Assembly (NCBI GenBank): GCA_014607495.2
Contig: CP053175.1
Span: 7,564,001 to 7,628,000, forward strand
Origin: Carposina sasakii
Lineage: Eukaryota; Arthropoda; Insecta; Lepidoptera; Carposinidae
Length of the DNA stretch: 64,000 bases
Direction: 5' to 3'
Shown here: positions 45,101 through 55,100 of the stretch, piece by piece
How the letters are laid out: the number at the start of each line of letters is the position of its first letter
How positions within the stretch are numbered: position 1 is the first letter of the stretch
The notes under the pieces: model-generated
The model's input: only the letters and a program-made list of their open reading frames with translations
What the model was told of the DNA's origin: nothing
Database searches by the model: none
Position numbers and translations under genes: made by a program

Positions 45101-46076
45101 ATCATCATCAGCCTATTGCAGTCCACTGCTGGATATAGGCCTCCCCCAGGGCACGCCACAAGACTGCCATGAAGGGGTATTTGCCCATAGTCACCGAGCT
45201 GGGCAGGCGGGTTGGTGGCCGCAGTTTGTATTTTGGACTAATGTTGTCAACACGGGAGGCACTGCTACCCACCTCCCGTAAACCCTTAATCGCCTCGTAC
45301 GATACCCAGTGGCGGATTAAGAGTATCCGAGGCCCTAAGCACAGAGCCTGTGTAGGCCCTCTATTGCTTAAATAGTTAAAAAAATATATAATAGGGGCTT
45401 TTATTGCGTATGTGTAGGCAGTGTAGGTCAAAGTAATAAACAAAGTGCAAAAGACATCGAACCTTTTTGTATGAAGCCAAACATATCTTAACTTGGAAGT
45501 ACATGAAATGTATTTTTTTTGGTGTACAAGTCAATCGAAACCTAGGCCAATCGGCCGACATAAATCTCATAATTTCCAAGTCAATGTGAAGTTATAAAAT
45601 CAAATAATACGACGGTAGGTAGGTAGTAGTCGGTACTTATTGCGCCGGCGACTGACTGACGGAGCGAGGCGCGGTAAGTGCGCGGCGCGCGCTGTCACGT
45701 TGCTGACGACTTCAAACTGCAATGTCTCAGAAAGTATGAGATTTACGCAAATTTACGACAGTTTTTCAAACAATAATTGTTGTTTTAAATAATATTTTCT
45801 ATGCGTGCGGGCGGGGCGCGCAGGTGGCAGGGCCCTGCGGGGGTGTATGAAGGGTCACTCCCGGACTGCTCGCGCCTTGTGATTTCGGACATATTTATTG
45901 TGGAAGAATCTCGATAAAATGTAGATATAAAATGAAACGCCAGCAGAGGATGGAGGCCCCTGGAGAACAGAGGCCCCAAGCACGTGCTTGTAGTGCTTAT
46001 ACGTTAATCCGCCACTGACGATACCCACGGGCAGACATGGGGTGGTACAAATTCTACTCTGCCGGCACCACGCGGC
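45101..46076 (-). repeat. SINE-like repeat (minus), split by a hAT element
   Basis: Minus copy of the family at 19098..19353: the 3' part is at 45101..45298 and the 5' part at 46026..46076 ('gcagacatggggtggtacaa', 'ctctgccggcaccacgcgg'). The missing middle is filled by 45307..46017 plus one extra copy of the 8-bp target. Confidence 0.8.
45307..46017. mobile_element. Non-autonomous hAT element, 711 bp, with 8-bp target duplication
   Basis: Ends CAGTGGCGGATTAA and TTAATCCGCCACTG are inverted repeats of the hAT type. ACGATACC is duplicated exactly at 45299..45306 and 46018..46025. The interior holds a GC-rich stretch (about 45640..45850) and no transposase frame. Confidence 0.9.
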
Positions 46077-46099
46077 AAAGACTGGGCTATTTTACGGCT

Positions 46100-47070
46100 T
46101 AATATAGCCTTTCTGTTACACCTCAAGGTAAACGGGAGTATAAATGGGTAAGATTATTGTTATACATATATTCTGTGTACACGCATATCTACCTTTTATA
46201 TTTAATTATCACTCAGAGGCTAAACGGGAGTATGTAATTGTATGGAATAAGTAAGATTTTTTTATTTGAGGAGTTTCAGTGCTTAAGATCCTAGTAATGA
46301 GGGACCGGCACAAAGAGAGATCGAGTAAGAGAGATTAATGGTCCACTACACATTATGACATTACTTCAATGCTTTCAATTTAAAACAACCTTCAACCCCT
46401 AACAATATAAGTAAGATAAAGACGTTCCTAATCTTTAAACAGGCCATGTCAAAACACAAAAGCTCACCAAACACCAAAGCAATTTTACTTAAAACTCAAA
46501 ATACAAAATTCATTACACACGCCCATGGACGAAGAATAAAAAGGAAATGGCATTATAATACTACAGGTTGCAGATCTACATTAACTTATGGTCCAAATTA
46601 AGTTATATTTATCATAATCATCAGCTATTAAGGCTACTGCTGAATATAAGTCTCCCTCAACAACCTCAACCCTGACCGGTCGGAAGCAGCCTGCATCCAA
46701 CCGATGCCTGCGATTTTGACTAGGTCTTCCATCTTGCGAGTGGCCTACCCACGCTGCGCTTGCCGGTATGTGATAGTCAGTCTAGAACTTTTCAGCTCTA
46801 TCAGCCATCGGTTGTTTGATCTATGTGCCCTCCCCATTGCCATTATAGCTTGCTGGATCGTTGAGCTATGTAGGTGACCTTTGTTTACGGATCTTAACAT
46901 TTCTGATTCGATCGCGCTGAAATCGGTCTTATTAGTGTATTTTATTTCTGGTATATTACTAGAAACTTGTCACTGACCATTTACAGTTCTTGCTATGCTA
47001 AAGGTGGCAGTAATATATCCTTCATGATCCTGCCTGGCTATCCCATTTTTGGGATCACAGCCATGTGTAT
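46100..47070. other. Non-coding stretch with LINE and SINE fragments
   Basis: Contains an RTE-like LINE tail on the minus strand (46612..46935: 'ctgaccggtcggaagcagcc', 'cccacgctgcgcttgccgg', 'cattgccattatagcttgct') and a remnant of the family of 1680..1815 near 46960..47060. No exon of the Ig gene was found. Confidence 0.55.
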
Positions 47071-47074
47071 GTAT

Positions 47075-47454
47075 ACAGGGTGCTTGTGACAGCCAGGCAA
47101 ATATTAATACCATGACTTCAGACCATGATTCTGAGGCGGAAAACACTGAACATTTTCAACAGAAAAATTCCAAAATTTTTTGGCATTTTTTTCATATTTT
47201 CACAAAATAAAATCGTTTGGTTCGTTTAATTAGGCCTTAGATAATGACTTAAAACTGTTGTGTGTCACACAATAATCAATAAGCCCAAATAATTAGTCAC
47301 AGGATCGCCCGATACAATTGGCGCGGAGAGCAAAGATTACTGATGATCAAATAAAAAATACATTTCCTGCGAGTAATAACACTGTCGTATAACTCAACAC
47401 AATGGTGCTTGTTCAGCATTTCAGTATTAGCCTAGCTGTCACCAACACCCTGTA
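47075..47454. mobile_element. MITE 'ACAGGGTGCTTGTGACAGCC', copy 2
   Basis: Ends 'acagggtgcttgtgacagcc' and 'agctgtcaccaacaccctgt' are inverted. The interior is the inverse of 29059..29537. Confidence 0.75.
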
Positions 47455-48812
47455 TAATATATTATATTATCGAAGACTGCTTTAATTGATAAATTCACAT
47501 TATCTAAATATAGCAATAGGATACACGCGCCATCTTGTTGGTTCCACGCGCCACTATCAATCGAAAGCGGCTACTGATATTTCCAGTCGATTGTTATACT
47601 CGTATGTAGATAAACTTAATGTATGGTTAAATGCAAAATTTAAAGAAACTAATATACCTACACTTATTCTGTTACACAACTTTAACCGTGTCAAATTTAA
47701 GGTACATCCGTTCGCGCTATTTCCTTAAAAAAAGTGATGCAATTTTTTCGCTACACGTTTTATAACGGTGATACCTTCTCCACACTGTTCTTCATTTATA
47801 ACAAACGAAGTGAGGCATCTAAAAGCCTGTAATCAGCTTGACAACTCGTAGCAAACTCGTAATGCTGAAGGTCGAAGAGGTCTTTGTAATGTTTATAGGT
47901 AAATAATGGAAAAGACAAATGCGGATGCTGAGGCATATTTTATTTATTTCAAACTCAAACATAAGCACGTCTTGAGTTCTGCGCATACTAAATAAGAATC
48001 AGCTAATAAGCTGATATAAAAATTTCAAAACCATGTTTGAGCTGGCTACTCTATCTGTAATATAAAAATTAATCCCTAATTTTGTTGCTAAGCGCGTATC
48101 TCGAGGACCCATGCCTGAAAAAGTCTAAAGACAACCCTTTCCTATAATCCATATATATATACTCCCATACAAACAATTTGTTCGAAATTTTAAAGCTTCG
48201 AAAGTTCGAATATTGGTAGAGATTCCGTGATGGCAAAACAATTGAGTGACGTTAGTTCAAAGGCGTGGGACAGGACAACCTCTGTCGGGCCCGCCAGTAA
48301 AAAATAAAAACTCATTGACCTCAAGTTTTATAGCACTCGAAATGCTTTTGAAATAGACCTTGCTTTTAATTCGTTTTTTATCGAGAAAAATGTTAAATAA
48401 CTTGTTTTGAATCCAATATGACTGTGTATTATTTTTCCGATTTTAAATGGCTATTTCTTTAAAAAGAACCTAATCTAAAATCGTAATTTTTCACAAACGG
48501 GCCCTTAAGATGTATCACACACAGCCATCTCCAGTTTCTTTACCCCCGAACAATGTTTTCACAAGTATTTGAATTGTAAATGTTTATTAATTGGATGTGC
48601 ATGGAAATAACAGGCATCAAGTGTAAGTTCAGTATAATGGGTTCATGTTTAAATTAATACCTTCTTATGGGACCCTAGAAATTTTAATAGGATTTTGAAG
48701 GGATATAATATCATGCTCCTTTAAAATATATCATACTACTTCACAAATACAACACCAGATTATTGTTACTTTTATTACAGTAATACAGGAAAGATAAAAA
48801 TATGTATAACTA

Positions 48813-49027
48813 GTGGACGCCCGCGACTCCGTCCGCGTGAGCTGCTGAAAAACTGATGAAAAATTGTCCGAAAAAATATATTTTCCCGGGATAAAAAGTA
48901 GCCTATGTCCTTTCTCAGGTTCTAGACTATCTGTGCACCAAATTTATTTTTAATCCGTTCAGTAGATTTAGCGTGAAAGCCGTATAAACAGACAGTTATT
49001 TTCGCATTTATAGGTAATATTAGTGAG
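48813..49027 (+). repeat. Common SINE/LINE-tail repeat, near-full
   Basis: 'actagtggacgcccgcgact', 'ccgtccgcgtgag', 'cgggataaaaagtagcctat', 'tttaatccgttcagtagat', 'gcatttataggtaatattag'. Directly followed by the 5'-truncated SINE-like copy at 49030..49192. Confidence 0.65.
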
Positions 49028-49029
49028 GA

Positions 49030-49192
49030 TTCCCGTGTTGTGAACATAGTCCAAAATACAAACTGCGGTCACCAACCCGCCTGCCCAGCGTGGTGACTAT
49101 GGGCAAAACCCCCTGTGGCAGTAGCCTTGTGGCGTGCCTTGGGGGAGGCCTACGTCCAGCATTGGACTGCAATGGGCTGATGATGACGATGA
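49030..49192 (+). repeat. SINE-like repeat, 5' truncated
   Basis: 'cccgtgttgtgaacatagtc' to 'gactgcaatgggctgatgat', family of 19098..19353. Confidence 0.7.
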
Positions 49193-49226
49193 TGACATAT
49201 AAATAAAATTAGAATAAAATACTTAC

Positions 49227-49244
49227 AGACTCGATCTCCCTTTG
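49227..49244 (-). CDS. Candidate 18-nt microexon of the Ig gene
   Basis: The minus strand has GTACCTACACAG, 18 nt, then GTAAGT. The 18 nt read QREIES in phase 0 and would join in frame to the phase-0 start of 44175..44325. Excellent splice sites, but no independent evidence; a chance pair of sites is possible. Confidence 0.25.
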
Positions 49245-49449
49245 CTGTGTAGGTACATGAAACAAAAATAAAAATATTAAGCTGGTTTATATTTCTAAAC
49301 AAGGCAATTGGAATCAATGAAATATTTCTGGAGAAGTGGGGTTACTTACTACAATGTCGTGTATTTATAATTATTTATCAAAGAGCTATTTAGTGTTATT
49401 AGTCGGTTTTAAATACATACATTTTCAACCGTCAGAATAAATACATCCG

Positions 49450-49672
49450 TCTGTCTTGGTACGTACATATTTTACAGAGAGCGTTGTGCATGAGTGTGGA
49501 TGGATATAAAGGAAGAGGTAGACCAAAGAAGTGTTGGATGGACTGTGTGAGGGAGGATATGCGTGTACTGGGAGTGAGCAATGAGATGACGGATAATAGG
49601 GATGAATGGAAGAAAATAACATATTGCGCCGACCCCAAATAAATGGGAACAGGGCAGGAAGATGATGATGAT
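49450..49672 (+). pseudogene. LINE 3' coding end
   Basis: Plus-strand frames read GYKGRGRPKKCWMDCVRED, MRVLGVSNEMTDNRDEWKKI and TYCADPK before a stop, followed by 'gggaacagggcaggaagatg' and (ATG)n. C-terminal end of a non-LTR retrotransposon ORF2; pieces recur at 33470..33570 and 61310..61445. Confidence 0.7.
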
Positions 49673-49929
49673 CAACAACTCTGAATTTGATATACTTACC
49701 TACATATATAACAGGTAGCAACAAAAGGGCCATATTAAGAGTAATGCATCATTCTTATATGACGGAATATGTGTATGTTATATTAAGTAGCTCGGTGAAA
49801 TATAGTCTTGTGTAAATTTTTTTTTCTTTACTTGTGGATAGTGTTGTTGACTGTGTACTTATTTATAAACAATACCTTAACTATGTATCTTTGTATATAC
49901 TATACAGTTCTCTGTCCTAAATAAATAAA

Positions 49930-50015
49930 TGCTCTGAAGTAGCCCAATAACGAGAAGCGATCTACAAAATTTGAGACATGTTCATTTTAAAAATTGTATG
50001 AACATTCCTGGGTAC
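49930..50015. repeat. Left half of an older MITE split by the retrovirus
   Basis: 'agtagcccaataacg', 'acaaaatttgagac', 'attgtatgaacattcctg' correspond to the left arm of the family at 44430..44683. The right half resumes at 58554 ('gaatgaacattttcgagtcc', 'ctcaaatagttggctact'). Confidence 0.65.
50012..50015. repeat. Target-site duplication GTAC, left
   Basis: GTAC directly precedes the left LTR; the same four bases directly follow the right LTR at 58550..58553. A 4-bp duplication is usual for Ty3/gypsy integrases. Confidence 0.85.
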
Positions 50016-50268
50016 TGTTATATCTTAAAATACAGGGTTAGCTTATGGAGCGAAAATTGCTGACTCATAGATTGCATTTCCGTAGGTAAATGCAATCTGA
50101 TTTCGGTAACATAATATTATTGTTTTTACATTTAGATTGGTTTGGACTTCCGCGCGATACACACGTCTTGTCTATTAGTACATAGTTATATTTTTTCTAA
50201 ATAAAAGTGGTGTCATAAAATTAACGATTTCCTTTTTTAAAAACAAAGTCCTGACGCGCCCTGTAACA
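50016..50268 (+). repeat. 5' LTR (253 bp)
   Basis: Begins TGTTATATC and ends GTAACA, with TG...CA termini. Contains AATAAA at 50200..50205 as likely polyadenylation signal. A short internal palindrome (TAGATTGCATTTCCG / TAAATGCAATCTGA) sits in its first half. No clear TATA box; the transcription start was not assigned. Confidence 0.95.
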
Positions 50269-50269
50269 G

Positions 50270-50287
50270 TGGTGTCAGAAGTGGGAT
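50270..50287 (+). promoter_or_regulatory. Primer-binding site complementary to tRNA-Leu
   Basis: TGGTGTCAGAAGTGGGAT starts one base after the LTR. Its complement ends ...TCTGACA-CCA, the 3' end of tRNA-Leu species carrying a CAG/CAA anticodon as I know them from animals; 18 of 18 bases would pair. Confidence 0.8.
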
Positions 50288-50412
50288 GCCAGCGTTGATT
50301 TCGTCGCTATATTCCGCTGGTATTCCAAAACGCGCGTCGCGTAAATAAAGTGTGAAAAGTGACAATTTACGTCCACCAACTCCGTAGTGCAAGCACTCCG
50401 ACAACATCCCTG

Positions 50413-50790
50413 CATCTTCAGTGGTGTGATCGCCTGCCGGTCGCCCCTGGAGTCCACTGTATCTGCTGGTGCCGAAGACGCACTTAGCCGCATCTTCAGT
50501 GGTGTGATCGCTGCTGGTCGCCCCTGGAGTCCACTGTATCTGCTGGTGCCGAAGACGCACTTAGCCGCATCTTCAGTGGTGTGATCGCCTGCCGGTCGCC
50601 CCTGGAGTCCACTGTATCTGCTGGTGCCGAAGACGCACTTAGCCGCATCTTCAGTAGTGTGATCGCTGCCGGTCGCCCCTGGAGTCCACTGTATCTGCTG
50701 GTGCCGAAGACGCACTTAGCCGCATCTTCAGTAGTGTGATCGCCCGCCGGTTACCCCTGGAGTCCTCTGAATCTGCTGGTGTGAGGTATA
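50413..50790 (+). repeat. 77/78-bp tandem repeat, about five copies, in the retroviral leader
   Basis: Units start at 50413, 50491, 50568, 50646 and 50723 (last one decays). Each begins 'catcttcagtggtgtgatcg' and continues 'tcgcccctggagtccactg', 'tgctggtgccgaagacgcac'. The single-base length change alternates, so the array is not a codon repeat. It explains several overlapping minus-strand reading frames, which are not genes. In Drosophila gypsy the leader holds an array of Su(Hw) sites; whether this array is analogous is unknown. Confidence 0.9.
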
Positions 50791-50947
50791 ACGCCGCCGC
50801 CGCTCTTACTATTTCCTCGCCGCCTCGCCGTCGCCACCATAGAAGTGTGGCACTGCTGCTGCTGTTCCTGCTGCCTTTGTTAAAAGGCCGCCCCGCTGTT
50901 CCTGCTGCCTTGTTAAAAGGCCGCCCGCTGTTTCTACCGTTCCTGAA

Positions 50948-50979
50948 ATGAAGCTTATCGCCATCATCCTCCTGACGTT
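50948..50979 (+). CDS. Leader exon predicted to encode the start of Env (signal peptide)
   Basis: An ATG at 50948 opens 32 nt of coding sequence that reads Met-Lys followed by a hydrophobic run, then meets a strong donor (GTAAGT at 50980..50985). The acceptor TCCTATTTCAG ends at 56190. Length 32 + 19 = 51 nt, so the frame arrives exactly in phase on the env ATG at 56210. The hydrophobic start followed by a charged ectodomain is what a signal peptide would need; Env as read from 56210 alone lacks one. Confidence 0.7.
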
Positions 50980-50985
50980 GTAAGT
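50980..50985 (+). promoter_or_regulatory. Splice donor for subgenomic env mRNA
   Basis: GTAAGT, a consensus 5' splice site, 143 nt upstream of the gag ATG. Pairs in frame with the acceptor at 56190. Known errantiviruses make env from a spliced RNA. Confidence 0.7.
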
Positions 50986-51128
50986 TGAACATACTGTTTT
51001 TTGTTATTGATAATTTCTTACTATTTCAAGTGTTAGTCGTTCGATAAATCATACTGAATCCTTATTCACGTAATCTTATTCAATACTCTACACTCTACTT
51101 TATTTTATTTTCATATAATTACTACATC

Positions 51129-52079
51129 ATGTCTGAAACTAAAATAGACTCTAAGAAAAGCAGTGACGCTGCCGTAACGGTAGAAATGCCTGTATCCCCT
51201 GACCCATTTCCTATTAATGTTTTGTGTAATTTCATAAGCTCGTACAAGGGAGAACGGGAAACACTCACAGCTTTTCTTACTAATTGCCAAAACGCCCTAG
51301 ATTTGGCTTCGCCGACTCAAAGAAAACTTTTGTTCAAATATATTATAGCCCGTTTAGAAGGTAAAGCACAAATAGCGTGCTCGCATAAAGTATTCGAAAA
51401 CTTTGATGCTCTTAAATCATTTCTAAAACAAAATTTCGGTGAAAGAAAGCACTACAACCATTTATTATTAGATTTACAGTCTTGTAAGCAGCAGACTAAT
51501 GAGTCTGTTGCCCAATTTGCGCTCCGAATCGAGAGCTGCCTCACCGATCTCCAATCCGAGATTCATAATTCAGATTCCTTAAAAAAGGACATTTCAGGTA
51601 GGGTCGCCATGACGGAAGATTTGGCCCTATATACGTTTAGTCTAGGGTTACATCCGCGGCTAAGCAACAATGTTCGTTGTCGTAGCCCCAAGACACTCAA
51701 CGATGCCATCAACGTCGCTCTAGAAGAAGAGAAGATCCAAAATCTTCTCTTCAAATCCGTGGCCCGGCCTAAATGCAGAATCTGTGGAAAACTTGGTCAT
51801 GCTGAGTCAGAATGTTTGGTCAAACAAAAACGTGTTGACCAGCCGCGTATATTTTCAAATCCTCAAACTAAATCGTTTCAAACTCATTCCCAGGCTTTTT
51901 GCAGATACTGCAAAAACCCAGGTCACGATATTTCACAATGTCGTAAGCGTAAACATAATAATGAGAAAAATAAAACGGAGACGCATCATATTTCACATGA
52001 GTCGCTACCGATGTCGGCGCCTCCGTCGCCGACACCCGATCAAATTTCGTGTGAACAATATGAAGAATCTTTAAACTAA
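51129..52079 (+). CDS. gag: Gag polyprotein with two CCHC zinc knuckles
   Basis: 316 codons. The N-terminal part is a capsid-like helical region (for example KSFLKQNFGERKHYNHLLLD, near residues 95-115, typical of Ty3/gypsy Gag). Two CX2CX4HX4C knuckles follow: CRICGKLGHAESEC (residues 216-229) and CRYCKNPGHDISQC (258-271), which bind genomic RNA in retroelement nucleocapsids. It ends SLN-TAA at a frameshift heptamer. Two knuckles are notable, because the Drosophila errantivirus Gags I know of lack them. Start: first ATG of the open frame after the leader. Confidence 0.92.
   Translation: MSETKIDSKKSSDAAVTVEMPVSPDPFPINVLCNFISSYKGERETLTAFLTNCQNALDLASPTQRKLLFKYIIARLEGKAQIACSHKVFENFDALKSFLKQNFGERKHYNHLLLDLQSCKQQTNESVAQFALRIESCLTDLQSEIHNSDSLKKDISGRVAMTEDLALYTFSLGLHPRLSNNVRCRSPKTLNDAINVALEEEKIQNLLFKSVARPKCRICGKLGHAESECLVKQKRVDQPRIFSNPQTKSFQTHSQAFCRYCKNPGHDISQCRKRKHNNEKNKTETHHISHESLPMSAPPSPTPDQISCEQYEESLN
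52070..52076 (+). promoter_or_regulatory. -1 ribosomal frameshift heptamer T TTA AAC at the gag stop
   Basis: In the gag frame the heptamer is the classic X XXY YYZ pattern, followed at once by the gag stop TAA (52077..52079). The pol frame is -1 to gag and stays open from the heptamer through the pol ATG at 52127. About 7 nt downstream, ACGG (52084..52087) can pair with CCGT (52102..52105) and TACGA (52090..52094) with TCGTA (52105..52109), an interleaved arrangement that could form a small pseudoknot; the stems are short. Confidence 0.8.
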
Positions 52080-52126
52080 GTAAACGGTCTACGATTACAT
52101 GCCGTCGTATTCCAAGAAATAAGGGC

Positions 52127-55100
52127 ATGCACACGTTATCTAATAAAGATAATCCATCTCAACGTCCTTCTATTTCGTTGAGTCTTTCTAAATCTAATTG
52201 TCTGTATCCTAAGTTTAATTCTAGCTCTCTCACTGAATCTAGTATATCTCTTAATCCTAAGAATCTACCTAATTCTAATGCCTCAATGGCCATATACGAG
52301 ATAAGCTCGTCCACGAATAAAGTATCTCTGCCTCATGTATATCTTAAAACAAAATTCGCTCGAAAGCCTCTATGTTTCCTAATCGACACGGGTTCAAGTG
52401 TCAGTATTGCAAAACTGTCACATTTTGATATCAAACCTCCGCTTTCTAAAAATAAAATTAACCTCAAGGGTCTAAGCAATAACAACTCTTTTTGCGAAAC
52501 CTTAGGTTCATTCCAATTACGATTCCAAATTTCACTTAATAGTGAGGGGTCTCATTCCGAAAATTTCGAATTTCAAGTTCACGCCCTCGCAGATGATGTT
52601 AATCTTAACTACGATGGAATCTTAGGCAATGATTTCTTAAGAAACCTGGACGCTGATATCCAGTATTCTCAAAATTTTATCAAAATCGGAAAGCATCAAC
52701 TCCCAATGCATTTTAATAAACCCTCTTATACTATTCCTCCGCGTTCTGAGATGATAATAGAATGCCCCGTTTCCAATTCAATTCAAGAAATAAATAATCT
52801 TACTGAAGGTCTTATTTTAAATCAAAGCATATCCGAAGGTGTTATCCTAGCCAACTGTATAGTCACCCTAAAACCCAATAAAAGAGTTAATATATCTGTA
52901 CTTAATACTACAGACTCCGAAGTCGTTATTAAAAATCATTTCGTTCATCTAATCCCTTTTAATAATCAATCCTCATTACAAATTCCTAACGAAAGTACTC
53001 ATAATATTCAAACCACATCTTCTAATAGGACACAAAACGTCCTAGATCTTATCCGAACTTCTCACTTGAATAGTGAAGAGACGAAAGCATTATTAGAATG
53101 CTGCTCTGACTACACAGATATCTTCTATCTCGAGGGAGATCCCCTATCCTGCACTAACGCCCTAGAGCATTCAATTAATACTAAGGATGCTGCACCAATT
53201 CATGCCAAATCATATCGCTTCCCTGAGTGCCACAAAAATGAAGTAGACACTCAAATCAATAAAATGTTAGACCAGAATATTATACGTCCTTCTCTTTCTC
53301 CATGGAGTGCCCCAGTATGGGTAGTTCCCAAAAAACAAGACGCCTCCGGTAAACAAAAATGGCGGATCGTGATAGATTATCGTAAGTTGAACGATGTCAC
53401 TGTCACAGAAATATATCCTCTTCCTCTAATCACAGATATTCTGGACCAGTTAGGTCACTCAAAATATTTCACTACACTCGATCTTGTAAGCGGTTTTCAT
53501 CAGCTACGTCTCAAAAAGGAAGACGCAGCTAAAACTGGTTTCACTGTCCTCACTAGTGGTAACACATCAGGACACTACGAGTTTACTAGAATGCCATTTG
53601 GGCTCAAAAACGCACCTGCAACGTTCCAAAAATTAATGAATACAGTTCTATCCGGGTTGCAAGGTCTTCATTGCTATATCTATCTCGATGATTGCATTTT
53701 ATATTCACATGATCTCCAATCTCATATCGAAAAATTAAAATTAGTTTTCGACAGATTTCGTCAATTCAATCTTAAATTGCAACCTGACAAATGCGAATTC
53801 CTTAGGCGTGAAGTCGCCTATCTCGGACACATCATAACGGATAAAGGTGTGTCCCCAAATCCAGATAAAGTCAAAGCTGTCACTCTTTTCCCTACCCCTA
53901 AAAATCCTAAGGATATTAAATCCTTCCTAGGCTTAGTCGGTTACTACCGACGATTCATTGATAATTTCTCCAAAATCACAAAACCATTAACATCCTTATT
54001 GAAAAAAGATACCGTCTTCCAATGGACTCAAATTCAAGAACAAGCTTTTACACTTCTAAAAAATAAATTAACTTCAGCACCTCTGCTTCAATATCCTGAC
54101 TTCAGTCAACCTTTTCTATTGACTACCGATGCTTCAAATTATGCGGTCGGTGCAATCCTATCCCAAGGCCAAATTGGTAACGATAAGCCTATTGCATACG
54201 CATCCCGAACTCTCAATAAAGCTGAAGGCAATTACTCCACAATCGAAAAAGAACTCCTAGCCATATTATTCGGTGTAAAAACCTTCCGTCCCTACGTATT
54301 CGGTAGAAAATTCAAAATAATTACTGATCACAAACCTCTTGTTTGGCTCTTTAATGTTAAAGATCCCGGTTCTAGGTTGATTAGATGGCGCCTAAAACTG
54401 GAAGAATATGACTACGAAATAGTCTATAAACGTGGCGTTCTAAACGCTAATGCCGACGCACTTTCTCGCTTCCCTATAAATATTCTTAGTAATAATAATT
54501 CCGATACTAATTCTATGTTATGTAACCCAAGTCTAGCTATAGATAGTGACGACGACCAACATAACTTGCCTTCTATATCTGAAACTTACGAACAATTCCT
54601 TCAAATATCAAAACAATCGGGTGTCTCGTACGATACCATTATCGAAGAACATAATGAGTCCTTGCTGAAAGCAAAATGCAAACTCATCACATATCCAACC
54701 TCTATCGACTTAGACGAGTCGGTGCCATACTGTCTAGATATAATAAACGCCTCGACAAGTGACCCTGACGTCCGGGACACTGAGCGCGAACTACATACCT
54801 TTTTCTCTGCTACTAATGATAAACATGTCTATACTCACCTATTCACACGAGTCCATCATTTTGATGAGATGGCTTATAAAGATATCTTTAATTTACTCCG
54901 CGAGTACCGAGATATGATTAAATACTGGTACTTAGAGGAGAAAGAATTTGCTATATCTGATTTCTCTGACCCATTTAGTAAATTATCTTTCACGAAAATC
55001 TATAATATAATATCATTTCTATTTCATAATACAAATATCAAAGTCCATATCTATCATAATTCTATTAAATATCCTACTCCAGATGAAGTTACTAGAATAC

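Noticed and set aside
50237..50992. Several long overlapping minus-strand reading frames
   Set aside because: They repeat the same peptide with the 77/78-bp period and are read antisense to the retroviral leader; they result from the GC-rich tandem array.
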